A DNA stretch of 64,000 nucleotides from Arabidopsis thaliana (GCF_000001735.4 NC_003071.7:259001-323000), one strand, 5' to 3'; positions 34,840-47,596 are shown, numbered from the stretch's first letter. Program-made: numbers and translations. Notes: a model not told the origin generated them from the letters alone.

Positions 34840-35216
34840 GTTGGTATATGCGCACATCATGTCATCATCCTACACCGGGAAATTGGGAAATTCAGGACTG
34901 CCTAAATAATATCTTAGCTTTGGCCAAGAACCGTTACTATAATATATATAGTCGTAGAGAACCAAATGTAATGGCAAATACATTAGCAAGAGAGGCTCAA
35001 CAAAAGCAGTATTATTCTACAAAATTTATGCAATCAACATATTTTAAAAATAATTTTATTCTACAATTTTTCATTTTACAAATTTTTATTTGGCAATTTA
35101 TATTATTATGCTATTATGTAATGTTACCAATTGGAGTTATAGTCTCTTGGGTCTGTTAAATGTATTTCTGTACACACTTTCATTATCTAATGGATAAATT
35201 GGCCGACTAAAAAAAA
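34840..35216 (+). pseudogene. LINE 3'-end relic (RNase H C-terminus)
   Basis: The frame at 34848-35159 begins with the last helix of an RVT_3 RNase H domain: WEIQDCLNNILALA, then NIYSRREPNVMANTLAREAQ, the usual REAN-MADTLAREA block. In this copy the catalytic Asp position of MAD reads Asn (MAN). It ends with a typical LINE 3' UTR and A8 near 35209-35216. A 5'-truncated, inactive insertion. Confidence 0.65.
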
Positions 35217-35960
35217 TATAATCATGCACTGATTAGTTTTGTTAAGTTAATTTTACACACATCTATGGACAACTCGAGGGCATTTTTGATTTAGGTGATC
35301 TTTGTTACATTGCAAGAACAATTTTTTCATAGATTGTAACTATTATCTTTTGATCCTTAAGATTATTTCAAACTATCTAAAGTTAATTTAAACTATGCCA
35401 GAAAAGAAAATTGTTAGTATTTTGTTACCAAAAATTTAAAAATTGCTAGAGGTCATTTTTATTTTTCATTATATTTGAATCAAATATCTATTATCAAAAT
35501 TAGTAGAATCAATCTTATTAATTAGAAATAACTTTTTGCATAATAGATTAGAAATTTTCTAAGTTATAAAATTAATAATATATAAACTCTTTTTTAGTAA
35601 GATATTAGCTTAATTAATCTCTTTATTGGCTAAACAAAAAGATTGGAGTAGTTTGTTTTTCATGTCTATTTTTCTTGATTAATTTTATATTTTCCTAATA
35701 TTGCCTGGTTACTCTCTTTCTCTAAAAGTGGTTGATATCAAAATCTTGTAATAAATTAAAATTTCAATTTTTTAATTTTTAATTACATGCAAAGAGTGTA
35801 TCTAGCTGTCATATTTACTTAATCAAATCAATTAATTCTACTACTTGCAATCTTTGGCAAATAAATAAAATAAAATAAAAAATTTAATACCTAAAATTAT
35901 TGTCCAAAAATAGATAAATCAAAATTTAACTCCAATTAGAAGAAAGTATTTTTAATCCAT

Positions 35961-35967
35961 TATATAA
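35961..35967 (+). promoter_or_regulatory. TATA box of PIP-like gene
   Basis: TATATAA lies 92 bp upstream of the ATG at 36053, a normal distance for a plant gene with a 50-60 nt 5' UTR. It supports the small two-exon gene as a real transcription unit. Confidence 0.5.
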
Positions 35968-36052
35968 CATAGTAGTAACCCAATTTGATCTATACTAATT
36001 TTTTCATCAATACAACTCAACAATTTTAATCTTTGACCTTAAAACTAGCACT

Positions 36053-36556
36053 ATGAATTGTTCAACTGTTTTCACCATTTGTACCATATTTTTGGTGTTT
36101 TCAATGCATTTTGAAACTTCTGTTGAAGGTATAAGGTTGCAATCGGCGGAAATGATGAACCAGAACCTTAATATGGCGATGAAAGATGACATTTCATATA
36201 CTGTTCCTAGCCGTATTTCCCCTGGTAATACGATCTTACCTCATAAGAACCTAATTCACATTTTCTTATTATTAATGCTTATGTTATTATTCAAAACACA
36301 ATTTATATTTTTTTCTTTCAAAGATTTAAAGTATCCCCAATCTATACAATGGGTTCATCTCTTCTTTTTCAACTTTAATTTGAAGGTAGCATATGAATAT
36401 TATAATTAATTGTATATTTCTCACTACGTACAAAATCTTTTTGTGATAGCCGAAATGTATTTTGGAATGGAGGCGACAGTAGAATCCATAAACGATAGTG
36501 GGCCAAGTCATAGAGGAAGAGGCCACGACAGCCCACCAGCGAATGGCATCGTTTAA
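36053..36556 (+). CDS. Secreted PIP-like peptide precursor, two exons
   Basis: Exon 1 (36053-36224) and exon 2 (36450-36556) join through a GT-AG intron in phase 1 to give 92 residues. Residues 1-26 are a signal peptide (STVFTICTIFLVFSMHF, cleavage likely near SVEG). A variable, mildly acidic pro-region follows. Exon 2 carries SGPSHRGRGH at about residues 74-83. This matches the SGPSxxGxGH core of PAMP-induced peptides (PIP/PIPL), which are related to IDA and CEP signals and perceived by the receptor kinase RLK7. Unlike typical family members, a nine-residue tail (DSPPANGIV) follows the core. An unspliced reading loses the motif, so the gene is easily missed by ORF callers. Splicing, expression and processing are inferred. 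Confidence 0.78.
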
Positions 36557-37888
36557 TCCTATGTAATTTAAAAACATTTCTCTGTTGATTCATTGTTTGG
36601 GAAATAAATAAGAAAACTTTATATGACTTTGATTCATGTGAATATGCCCAAATTTAAATAACAAGCCTCACCCAAATGGAGCTGATCACAGACTCACGAC
36701 ATGGCACAATCCAAATTTTATTCAAAACTCATCAATTTGATAAAATTAAAGCAAATATGTGAATGAATATTAAAAATGACTAGTAACGAAAAAGCTTTAA
36801 CGAACAGAAACATAAATAATTCAATATACAAAATTTTAAAAATATTTATTAGAAAAATGTGATAAATTACTTCTTTACATATGTTATATTAGTAAAAAGA
36901 ACAAATTAGCTGCTATTAAAATGAAAATAAAAATATAACTAATTTAATTCTTCAAATGAACTAATAAAACATAAGAATTAATCAAAACTCTTTGTCAACC
37001 ACTAGACCAAAGAGGCTTCCAGAAATAGAGTTAAGTTTTTATTTATTTGGGCAAACCTATGTAGTTAAGTTTAAGTCATGGATTTTTCACATTTTCCCAA
37101 AATTAATGGGACTAAAATCAACACTACCAAATATTGTTTTTTTTTTATTACGACCTTAAGTTTTTTTTTTTAAGCAAACAATCTTGTTATGATAATAATA
37201 GTAATTAATACCATCTAACTACATGGCTAAGATGTTGGTTGGTGACAATGAATAGGTAGGTAGCTGGGAAAAAACAAGTTACTCAAAATGTGAACCAAAG
37301 ATTTTCCAAAAGATAAAGCCAATTTTGATGATGATGACTCGTCATCAACATTATTTTATATTTTCATAATAAATTTTGAAAATGACATGTTTTTTTTTTC
37401 ATATGATTAGAGTAACTTATTCTTGCTTTGTTTCTTGTAAATCAATCACATCACGCCACGTATCATCTACTTGCATAATTTAAGTATCTCTGAATCACAA
37501 AAGCATCATGATGAAATCAAATGTCTCCATTGCAAATTCAAAGAGAGAGGAAAAATAAACAGAGGGAAACACAATTATACAGGTTTTGCTTGCACTCTAA
37601 GTTTATCATCTTCCCTCTTAATCATATCTTAAGAAGTTCTTGCAGAAACATTATAAACACAAACACAAGACTTCTTAAATCACATGATGTTAATCTTTCT
37701 GATCCAAAACTTAAAACTCTACCATCTTTTTCTTTGTCCATGCTCTCTGCATCGGCTTTTCGAAATAGATTTTTTTAGCCGTCTCAATAACTAATTGAGA
37801 CCCATCTATTTAATACCTACAGAGATCCATATTAGCTCATAAAAACTCCCATCAACAATCAGCAATTTAGCAATCATCAGCTTCATCA
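36557..37888. other. Intergenic, AT-rich
   Basis: Holds the PIP-like gene's 3' flank, a retroelement tail insertion near 37028-37072 and the NUDT17 3' UTR on the right. A plus-strand 85-codon frame at 37521-37778 shows no family features. Confidence 0.55.
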
Positions 37889-38818
37889 TCAACACATTGT
37901 TTCAATAGAGATTGACATAGTCTTCTCTTCCTTTGGTTGATTCATTGGTGATGAAAGTCTCTCAACCAAAACATCTAATGCTTCTTTCATCCACCAATCT
38001 CTACAAGCTTCTCTTGCTTCGGTTACATTCATCTGTTGTCCCCAATAAATTCATATCAATCAGTAAAACACTAGATATGTTACAAAATATCTAAAGAAAA
38101 CATAGTTTTATTTAGCTACTGACCCAGATTCTTTGCCTAACATGTTGTTCAGGCCAAAGCTCAAGTTGTTCTGTAACAAGCATAGGGAACATTAGTCCTT
38201 CATAGTATGTTCCTCTGCTTTTGCTTAAAAAATCCCATTTTCCAAGTTGGTGCTGAAATAATCAAAACCAAACAAAATTAAGAACAAAACAATACAACAA
38301 ATATCAAACAAAACATAACAACAAAAAGATTTTAACTTTAAAATACCTCAACGTTGCCAAGAACTCCAGCTTCTTCAAGACATTCTCTTGATGCAGCTTC
38401 TTCTACAGATTCATCAAGCTCCCAACCACCCTGAAATTTATTTGTAAAAAATCACAATCAATATCTATGAAATTTCAAATCTAGCTCATCAAACTTTAAT
38501 ATTTATAAGAAGATGATTATAATACCTTGGGGAACATTAAGGCGTGGCCTTTTTGGGAAGAGATAACAAGAACTTCTACTTCATCACTTATTTTACCATC
38601 ATTAGATAGCTTGAATCTGTAAGGAACACATCTGCAAAATTTCCCCAAAAATTTACCATTTTAGAAACTCAACTTTTTTGGGTAAAATATGTGAGATCAG
38701 ATCTATATGTATGTATATGAAGAAGAACGTACCCAACGACTTGACGACGACCTTTGTTGTATCTCTGAAACTGACGACCCGTACGAGAAGCTAAACACAC
38801 CATTTTCTCAACACCCAT
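37889..38818 (-). CDS. NUDT17: Nudix hydrolase NUDT17
   Basis: Five exons (38733-38818, 38526-38631, 38347-38430, 38124-38252, 37889-38032) give 182 residues. Exon 3 encodes residues 65-92, a complete Nudix box starting GGWELDESVEEAASRECLEE, with the REXXEE metal-binding Glu residues present and AGV after them. Nudix enzymes hydrolyse nucleoside diphosphates linked to another moiety; the Arabidopsis NUDT17 group resembles diadenosine and inositol polyphosphate hydrolases. The substrate cannot be read from sequence. The N-terminal 30 residues are basic (GRQFQRYNKGRRQ), consistent with the suggested mitochondrial targeting. The C-terminal tail is Ser-rich and dispensable-looking. Confidence 0.93.
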
Positions 38819-40800
38819 TTTTTTTAGCAAGATTTCAAAGAACCCTAATGTTTCTTAGATAAAGAAGGAAGAGAAGAGAAGGGTCTGATGTATAAAAGCA
38901 AAGATGAGCGTAACAACTAAAACGGATCAAGAATCTGTCGAAACTAAGAAGAACCCACGAATCTCTATGGTCGGTTAAAAGATCCAAAGTTTAGTTTTTG
39001 TTTCTGCGTAAGTGTTTATGATTCGATTCGTTACGCCTGAAAAAAAAGATTTGAGAAGGAGAAGAAGAAGGAGATGAGACAAAAAGCGTTGTATCAACCT
39101 CCAATAGCTTATCTTCTTTTTATAATAAAACGGCCGCTCTTTTTTTTTGTTTGAAAAAAAAACAATTATGAATGTTTCTTTCTTTTCTTGGAATTTTCAT
39201 CATTGGTCGAGAAGCTAAAGCTAATGTTGGGGTTTTTTAAAAGAAAAATGTATGTTAATTTTAAGTACCAATAAGCATAGCTACAAGTCTAAATTTATCT
39301 CATTTCGTAAATATAAATTATAAATTTATCCCTTCTCTATCATATCCATTTTTAGTTAATTTATGTTAAATATTGTAGACATATGTTTATCAAATTATCA
39401 ATGATCTCATCTCATAACCTTTATTACATCTTTAACAAAAAAAAAAAACCTTTATTACATCATTATTCATTAAAATATCAATTTTGTTTCACAAATAATA
39501 ATTTCAGCACACGGATCTGATTTTATACTTTAGTGTTTTATATACTCGGAAATTTAGTTTAAAGTTTATGTCTATCCCTTAATAAATCCAAATATGATGA
39601 TGATTTGATCATGCTTAATTGCTTATTTCCATCATATATATTTTATAATTCATATGGGAAATAATTCGATTAGTTTGTAAATTTCGGGTGTAGACCCAAA
39701 TAACAAGTGTTAGATATTAAATAATGAGGACAAACCAACAAAATTTTGGATTATAATTAAAAAACACTTCGTATTGCAAGTGTGGAGCAATTTTTCTGTG
39801 TATCATTTAACTTAACGACATATTTGCGTGCATCAGTACACTTTTAACACTATATGATACTCTATAGAATAATGCTACAAGTTGAGGTATTTAGTAAACA
39901 AATTGAGCTATGGTCATTTATTACTTATTAGTCAATAGTATTTTTTTTTGTTTCATTAGCTCTTACTGCAAAATTTACGTGGTAGTGCAGATTAATAATA
40001 GTAGCATGGGTTTCAACATTAAACGCCCGATGATACAACTTTGTAAATATATATTGGTAGGTCAACAAAATTAAGAAGTAGTAAGAGAATCAATTTAAGG
40101 CATAAAGGCCAATAATTCAACGTAATTAATAATTGGACGTTGTCTCTGTCAAAGTGTTTAAGGGGTTTCTCTGTCGTTTCGTGGTCTCTCGATTTGTAGG
40201 GTTTAATTGGTTAATAACTAGAGACATTTAGCCATTAGGTTAATAATTAAACACGTAAAATTTAGTATAAAATTAGAAACGTAGTAAAACAACAACAAAA
40301 GTAGTCTCTATCCTTACGCGGCACATTTATGTTGACTTTGGAAGAGACATGGTCACGTGAGTCGACGCCTCCTAACCTATGTCCTAGATCGATCAAGTGC
40401 GTGTTTGAATCGCGGTTAGTGAACGCGTCTGCGTTTGATGTATGTTCGATGTATCTACGTTTTTTTCTTACCTGAGAGTGATGCAGTCGTTGCATATATT
40501 ACAAGTAATCCGATCGTTTTATTCAATATAAAACTCCTAATGTATAAGGCGTGGTTTGGACCGGTTTTTAATCCAAGAAGATTCATATTTTTGCTCCCTA
40601 TTATATACCAACCTCATGGGTCGAATTTGATTATATTAGGTTCTTGTTTGACTACGATATATATAGCCCCATGCATCATGCATGGAACATACAATACGAC
40701 ACAAAAATAGGACCTACCGATGCCTTTAGTTCACTTAAACTAAAACCTAATGTGGTTACTTCAAATTGATAAACAATTTAATGTTCTCATTACTTCTATT

Positions 40801-41066
40801 CCTTGTTCAAAAAATCGCTAGGTGCTACTCGGGTGGTGAGAGTGGACATAGCGTCTAGCAGGAAAATAGGAGATTATAGGGGGATTAATCGTGGATTAGT
40901 TTTAGGGTTGTTTAATATTTTTAAAACATATTAATCCATTATAATTAAGAAATTTATATAATATTATTTTTAAAATAATATTAGACATATGAAAATAAGG
41001 TTTTAGGTTCAAATTTATAATTTTTCATATAAATTACGAATATAAGTTGGATATTTTAATATAAAA

Positions 41067-41108
<42 letters not shown>

Positions 41109-41208
41109 GCGGGTCTAGCGGATCTATACGGACAAAAATCGGATAAACGATTAATCTTTCTGATTTGGACAAAATCGCTGCGGACTCTATCCGATTTTTT
41201 GAACAAAG
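40801..41208. mobile_element. hAT-type MITE with 8-bp target duplication
   Basis: Terminal inverted repeats of 17 bp, CCTTGTTCAAAAAATCG on the left and CTTTGTTCAAAAAATCG as the complement of the right end, match at 16 of 17 positions. A perfect 8-bp duplication, CTTCTATT, flanks it at 40793-40800 and 41209-41216. The 408-bp interior is non-coding; it has a (TA)n tract of about 36 bp and two GC-richer arms with words such as GGATTAATCG. The 8-bp duplication points to the hAT superfamily. Confidence 0.88.
41070..41105. repeat. (TA)n microsatellite
   Basis: An uninterrupted run of about 18 TA units inside the hAT-type MITE. Confidence 0.9.
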
Positions 41209-44109
41209 CTTCTATTTAGTTGATAATTTTGTAAGTCTAATTGTCAAATCAGATCGTAGAAAAATACGAAAACAAACAATCTTCATGGTTGAGTAGGTAT
41301 AATAACATAGACATATAAACTAAATGCACCATAAAGGTTCAATGAATTTCTAGATAAAACTATTATTGTAAGTTAGACTAATCGGGTGCATAAGAAAGAA
41401 GAAGTTAGAATTATCGAATATGAAACCTTCCTGCAAATGTGTCGATATGAATTGTTTTAATGGTTCAACCATCATAATTACATTTTAGCCACCGATTTAG
41501 AATCTTTCCTCTTTAGTCACCCAAAAAGGATTTTCTTTCATCACGACACATGAAACTTAACGCATAATAATGACCTATATTACGCATCATGGTTCTTCTG
41601 TGTTCTAATAATAACTAAAAATATATAATTCAAAATTGTCAAAGTTTCAATTAATCATATTCATTAAGCTTATTAATCGTCTATATAACAATTTTTAACG
41701 ATATAATATTATATTGGTTTGCTATATATATAGATAAGTTTGAGGAATAATTTATTCTTTTTCACAATATCAGGCTAAATATAAGACAAACGACGCACAT
41801 CAAATCATTAAATTATGTTACTACAAATGGCAAGTAGATTAGAAGAGCCCCACTTGGTGATGGATAACTAAAAGTGTAATACTATTCAAAACTTTATAGC
41901 TATGCGAAAATTCTAATATGCCAATCCAAAACACACGCCGAAATATTTTGTTACCGGTTAAATTGTGTGTCTACAAAATACGAAAAACATAATCAAATTC
42001 GAAGCTACTTCTCTGGATAAACTATGACAACCATAAATGGAATATAATTGGTCAGAGATAGAGATACCGCCGCACAATATGTTTCTCTCAGCCACAAAGA
42101 CATTAAGACACTCGCTTACAAATTTACATGGACAGAAAATAGTCTTAATAATCATTAATCAATGATCATTTGATGTCTTTTTTTTATAAAGATTAATATC
42201 ATTCTCATTTTTTGCTTGCCCTAATATATATGGATTCCATGCGACTTTATTACAAACACATTTGTTTGTTGGAATATTTAGCAAAATATAATTGAATTCT
42301 TATTTTTGGCTGAAATTATGGATATGAGAATAATTTCCTAAAAATTAGGAAATAGACACGACCACGAGGGTATCATGGGATTATAGATCGACAATATGGC
42401 ATTATAATTAATTTATTTTTATTTTCGATTTAAAAAAAAACATATTTCTGAATAATCTAAGTTTTCGCACCGAACTTAAAGATGCAAGTTCAATTTGTTA
42501 TGCAATAATTAACTAAACCACCATTTACCAATAGCAAAAACAGGCCAGCTCAAAAATAGCAAAAACAATTATGGTCCATGTTCAATTTTTTGAAATATAG
42601 ATCCTAATTACAAATGTAAATAAGATTTTGACCTTTGTGTACACTAGTTTTTATGGTAATTTTATTTTTTCATATTTTTAGTATTTTTGTTGCTATTTCG
42701 TATCTTTAGTTCTTTTTTCGTTATAGTAATTTTTGATGCTATCTTATCATGTTGGAAAATTAACCCCATATGCATATATGTTTTATACTCCTCTTCTAAA
42801 AAGAAATTACTTATTTCTCTTCTGTTTTTTCCCACACTTTAATTAAAAACATCATTTTGTTTACATGCAACAATATAGCTAGAGATGTATATTTAAAAAC
42901 CCAATTAAAAGTTTACATAGAAATTCATAAAATATCTAACCATATAAAGCAATAAAAACATTTGGAACATCGACGTATATGAAATAAGCATAATTGTTTT
43001 TTCCCTAATAAGTATACTTCATATAAATGTTCTTCCAAAATAATTTGGTGTAGTTGTTATGTAAAATATATATTTGGATTCGGCTTTGTTTATTATGACT
43101 TTATGAGTTTCTTTTATTCTTCTTCTAGAAATATTATTTGCAGTCTCTAGAAAACTAACGATTTATTAAAGAATTTTAATTTGCCGATTAAAGTTTTCTT
43201 CTAGAATTAACATTGAATTTTGGAATACTTTCTACGATTCCATGCATTTTAAATTAGAAAACCATAAGAATATCGAGAAGAAGGAAAACGACTTTCTAGA
43301 ATTTGATTTGAATTTTAGTTGCTTCAAAAACATCGATTTTAATTCATTGTTGAGTAGTAGACTGAGAAGCTAAAATGTATGAAAATATAATATTTTACTC
43401 ACAAAACCTAAACCTAACCCCTCTCCCTCTCACATACTATATTTATATTACGTACTATTATGAAAACGACGTTGAATCTTGAATGTAATGTCTATATATA
43501 AACAGTTAATATATAATTTAACGTGACATGAAAAAGCGTAGAAAATTGGTTACACGAGTTAAATATAACCATTTCTTTCGGTTGGTGGATCGAACTTTGC
43601 ATCGACCTTTTACTGGATTTGTTTTCTTAACCACTACAAAGTTTATGCATCGATCGGCTGTAGATTTGTGACCTTAGTTTGAATTTCGGTTTAAAAAGTT
43701 AGTAGCTATATCAAAAATGTTAAACTAAAATATTGGTGAGATATTAATTATAGGACTAGAACCCACAGTCTATAAATTTAAGAGAAGAAAAAGAAAAAGA
43801 AAGAAGATGTCGGCATCAGAGGAAGACCGGAGCAAGTCGTGAGAGTTGAAATGGTCGGACACCACATGCTCTCTTTCCCTCTCTAATAATACATTATGCA
43901 AGTTATCAACTCTCTCTCTTTCTCTTTTTTTTTCATTTATCACTAATTGACAAATTATAATTGTTATAAAAATGCAATATAATTAATGGATTTCAAATAT
44001 TATCTATTTTTTCTTCCGATATTTGATTAGAAAAATTACTTTTTAGTGTAATTTTAAGTTTTGGTGTTAAAAAAAACTATAATTTTAAGTATTATTTCAG
44101 AATATAATT

Positions 44110-44560
44110 TGATCTGAGATGGGGATAGTTATTGGGTAGGCGGATTTGCCCTACATATTGACAAATGCTAGGCACTTTTAATGGAGTTGTGGGGAATTTA
44201 CTATGGTCTGCTGATTGTTTGGGAGAGAGGCTTAGGAAAGTGGATTTAGAGGTAGATTCAGAGTTGATAGTAGGATTTCTTCAGTCAGGGATAAGTGAGG
44301 CATATCCGATAGCTTTTGAGATATGTTTGTGTCATAGTTATTTTTCAAAGAATTGGTTAGTCCGAATTTCTCATGTGTATAGGGAGACTAATCGTCTAAC
44401 AGACGAATTAGCAAACTATACGTTTTATTTGTAGTTAGGTTTTCATACATTTGATTTTTGCGCTGATGTAGTCCATTTGATTATGTTACAGGACGCAGTG
44501 GAAACAGACGTCGAGTTTGTTTATAAATTTTTTGTAATTTAATCTAATAAATGGTGAAAG
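44110..44560 (+). pseudogene. LINE RNase H-domain relic, frameshifted
   Basis: One frame reads DGDSYWVGGFALHIDKC, then TAG, then ALLMELWGIYYGLLIVWERG. A second frame continues KVDLEVDSELIVGFLQ, then WLVRISHVYRETNRLTDELA. Together they are an RVT_3 RNase H domain in which the Glu (MELWG), the EVDS Asp and the final Asp region are recognisable. One stop and one frameshift inactivate it. A LINE-type 3' end follows. Confidence 0.75.
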
Positions 44561-46714
44561 GCAATTGTTTCCTCCACCCTACCAAAAATAAAGAATATTC
44601 CAAATGAAGTTCCATAATATTCTTCGGGGTGTAGAATAGAGGTGTTTTCTTACAATTTAGGACGTCTATACTAGTAGCTATGATTGAAACCAAGACAAAT
44701 CCAACAATTGTGGTCCAAAACAATATTGTACATTGCTTAAGGAAAGCGTTGAAGATAATAAATCAGAATTAACCAAAAAGAAAGAAAAATAATAAATCAT
44801 TGTTATGGTCGTCTTATGGATCCTAGTTATATACGAATTGAGTTTTCATTCATAGTTGAGAACGAATTCGTTTGCTCGCGTGTGAGTTTAGATCGTGGTT
44901 GTTTTTGTTTGATCGTCTACTAGTGTTAATTAAGATCATTATTTCTTAAACCCTTGAATGGTTCTTCTAAAACCTATGCAATGACCGTGAAAACGTTGAT
45001 GATATTAGTTTTAACCAAAGAAATGTTATGCTAATAATGATATTGTGATGTTAAATTAATAAAGAAAAGGTTATGCTTAGCATGATCCCAAGCGATAATT
45101 CGTGTGTCCTATCATTAGGTTTGGAAAAACTCTACCAATCATAGACGATTAGACCAGTATAGTTGATTATAGTTTTCAGAATTCAGATTTCAGACCAAAG
45201 ATAGAGTTGTGGACGTAGGTTTCTTGATTTTTGTTTTGTTTCTGTTTATGTTTTTTTGTCGTTATACATGGATAAAAAAAATTCCAACCAATCGTTACCT
45301 TGAGATGTGTAGTTGGACTTTTATTGCCTCATCAATACACTTATACAAAAGGTTCAATTTTCTGTCTAATTATGGACATGTTTATTTCAAATGTATGGTA
45401 ATCTTCCAACACTTATAATACCATAATGAAAAATACTTCTGTTTATATATATATTGAACTGAGATTCAATTAGTGCCACCCATGTGACCTGATGGACTCT
45501 CCGTAGACAAATGTGGGGGCAATTTTGTTGGATCAACCAAACCCAACATTTATTTTATATCTGATTTGAAGATTACATTAGTAAATAAACAATGGTTAGA
45601 GTCAAGTTTATACAAATATATGGGACCCAACTAATAAGAAAAAAAAATTATTGACGTCAGATATATACTAATAAAGTATATAACAAAGGACCCTCAGTGC
45701 ATGTAATTAATATATATTTTCCAATAAATATCAAACTATAGATTTTCTAATGTATTTAATGTTATTATTTCTAACTAGTAATTAATTGATAATTTGACAA
45801 ATAAATTTTTGTTTCACATTATTCTTATATAAAACTGTAAATGATTTGTAGCAAAAATACAAAACTGTGTATATAATATACTTTATAAATAGTTTCTATG
45901 TATTGGATCCAAGTAGGATTTCGAAGACTTTGAAGGGCACATCTTTTTCAAAGTTTACTTATACATATTTAATGTAAGATAAAGTCATTGTTTATATGTT
46001 TTTTTCTAGAACACTTAAATTTCCACAATATGATAATTTAAATTAATTGAATTTTGTTTTACTTTGGTTGGTTTGTGGATAAAATCCAAATATTACAGTC
46101 ACTATCTTTCGACGTGTCTCACTTGCAACCTAATCCTTTTCTGGAATGTAGCTTTTTTTTTGTTTGTCAATTTTATTTCTTTCTCTCTTAATCCATAAAA
46201 ATTTTAGGCATTTTTGTATTACTGTCAAAGAACTGATTAGCTATGTCTTCTATATATCTAAAATAAACCATAAGAATCATAGTTCATACTCATTATGGTA
46301 TTCTTAATTTTCTGAAACTATCGATAAAATGTTAAAACGTTATATACAAAAAAGGACTATCAACGTAGCAATAAAATGAATTTAGACTTATATGAAAGCT
46401 AATGGTGACGAAGAAGTTGACGGTGATGCCGGTCATTTGGGTCGGTGGTGGTTCCGTCACGGAGACTTTGACGGTGCATTATTGACGTCAACATGAAGTA
46501 GCTCTCACAAAACACAAAAAGGACCGTTTAGTTTGCTAGTTATTAAAAATATAATGGGCTTCAAGCCCATAATAACATGTCTTTTTACAAAACAGAAGCC
46601 ACGTATTATATAAACCCATTTTTTAATATATAAATAATTGGGCTGTACTTGGGCTTGGACGGTTTCACTCTTTTATTTTTATTTTTTTAAAGTTTTTTCT
46701 ATATTAGTAATGAT

Positions 46715-46970
46715 ATATTTACAGTGGAAGCCTTTTTGGCGGAAAGTTCTATTAATACTTATACACAAAGAAATTGAGGTTCAAGTCCCAAATACTGTGA
46801 TTTATTAGCAGATAATGGAGATAAGTGTGCAAGAGATCTCGAACGATGTACAATTATAACTGTTTGCCAGGATTTGAAGATCTTTCAAGGTGTCCATCAA
46901 AAGCATGAAGACGGAGAAGAAAGTGTCGTCTTTCGTGGATCTAATAAAGATCGAAACAAATTACCCATAA
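46715..46970 (+). mobile_element. tRNA-derived SINE-like element, copy 2
   Basis: A B box-like GGTTCAAGTCCCAAATA is followed by the same body as the element at 17875-18124: GTGATTTATTAGCAGATA, AACGATGTACAATTATAAC, AAAGTGTCGTCT, TCGTGGATCTAATAA. The A-box region is more decayed than in copy 1. Confidence 0.6.
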
Positions 46971-47596
46971 TAGAATCGGCTATATAACGGTTCTCATAAA
47001 TCATAATTTGCAATAAATAATAAATCTAAAACGGTAAAAGAAAAATATATTTACATGAAAATAACATGTCATTTTAAATATTTCCAGAATTAAAATATAA
47101 TTCCAACTGTCAACGGTCCATATACGTTATCTATAGACTATATAGTACATAAATTATTTTAAAAAGACAAATAATTTGTTTCGAGAAATAATGTTGCTGT
47201 CTCGTCAAAATTGGAAAAAAAATACATTTTAAAATACAGAGAAACGAATTATTGAGAGGAGAAATTTAGAGACCATTCAGGTTTTGATTGAAGAAAAAAA
47301 AGATTCCCATTTTATCATCTTTTTAGTTTTTAGTGTCAACTCTCCAACAAAAGCAAAAACCTTAAAGAATTTTGTTCTTTTTTTAAAGCAAAAGAACCAA
47401 ACATGGTTTCACATGAATCCCAATTTCATTGCAAAGCATAACTAAAAATAAAGAAGAAGACTTTTTGGAGATCGAATCTGTTCATGTTGATGGGTTTTGG
47501 CTGAGCTTTCTAGAGATAGAGCTAGAGAGTACTGGGTCTGTGTAAAGTTGATAACTTTTTTTGGTTTAGAGAGAGAAAGGACAGAGCTTTACAGAG

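Larger units (their letters stand above)
33497..36052. other. Intergenic, AT-rich
   Basis: PDLP6 promoter and leader at the left (CT repeat near 33520), a LINE RNase H relic at 34840-35216, and otherwise very AT-rich DNA. The last 90 bp hold the TATA box of the PIP-like gene. Confidence 0.6.
38819..47596. other. 8.8-kb gene desert
   Basis: I see no functional gene. It holds a retroelement tail insertion (39417-39461), a complete hAT-type MITE (40801-41208), another tail insertion (44049-44090), a broken LINE RNase H domain (44110-44560) and a SINE-like element (46715-46970). The final 300 bp is the leader and promoter of the ankyrin gene. Small frames at 40435-40710 and 45209-45418 lack supporting features. 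Confidence 0.65.

Noticed and set aside
37521..37778. 85-codon plus-strand ORF downstream of the PIP-like gene
   Set aside because: Overlaps the probable 3' flank of NUDT17; no signal peptide or known motif. The opposite strand also has a short frame, but nothing convincing.
40435..40710. 91-codon plus-strand ORF with hydrophobic stretches
   Set aside because: Composition matches random AT-rich translation; no start context or homologous motif.
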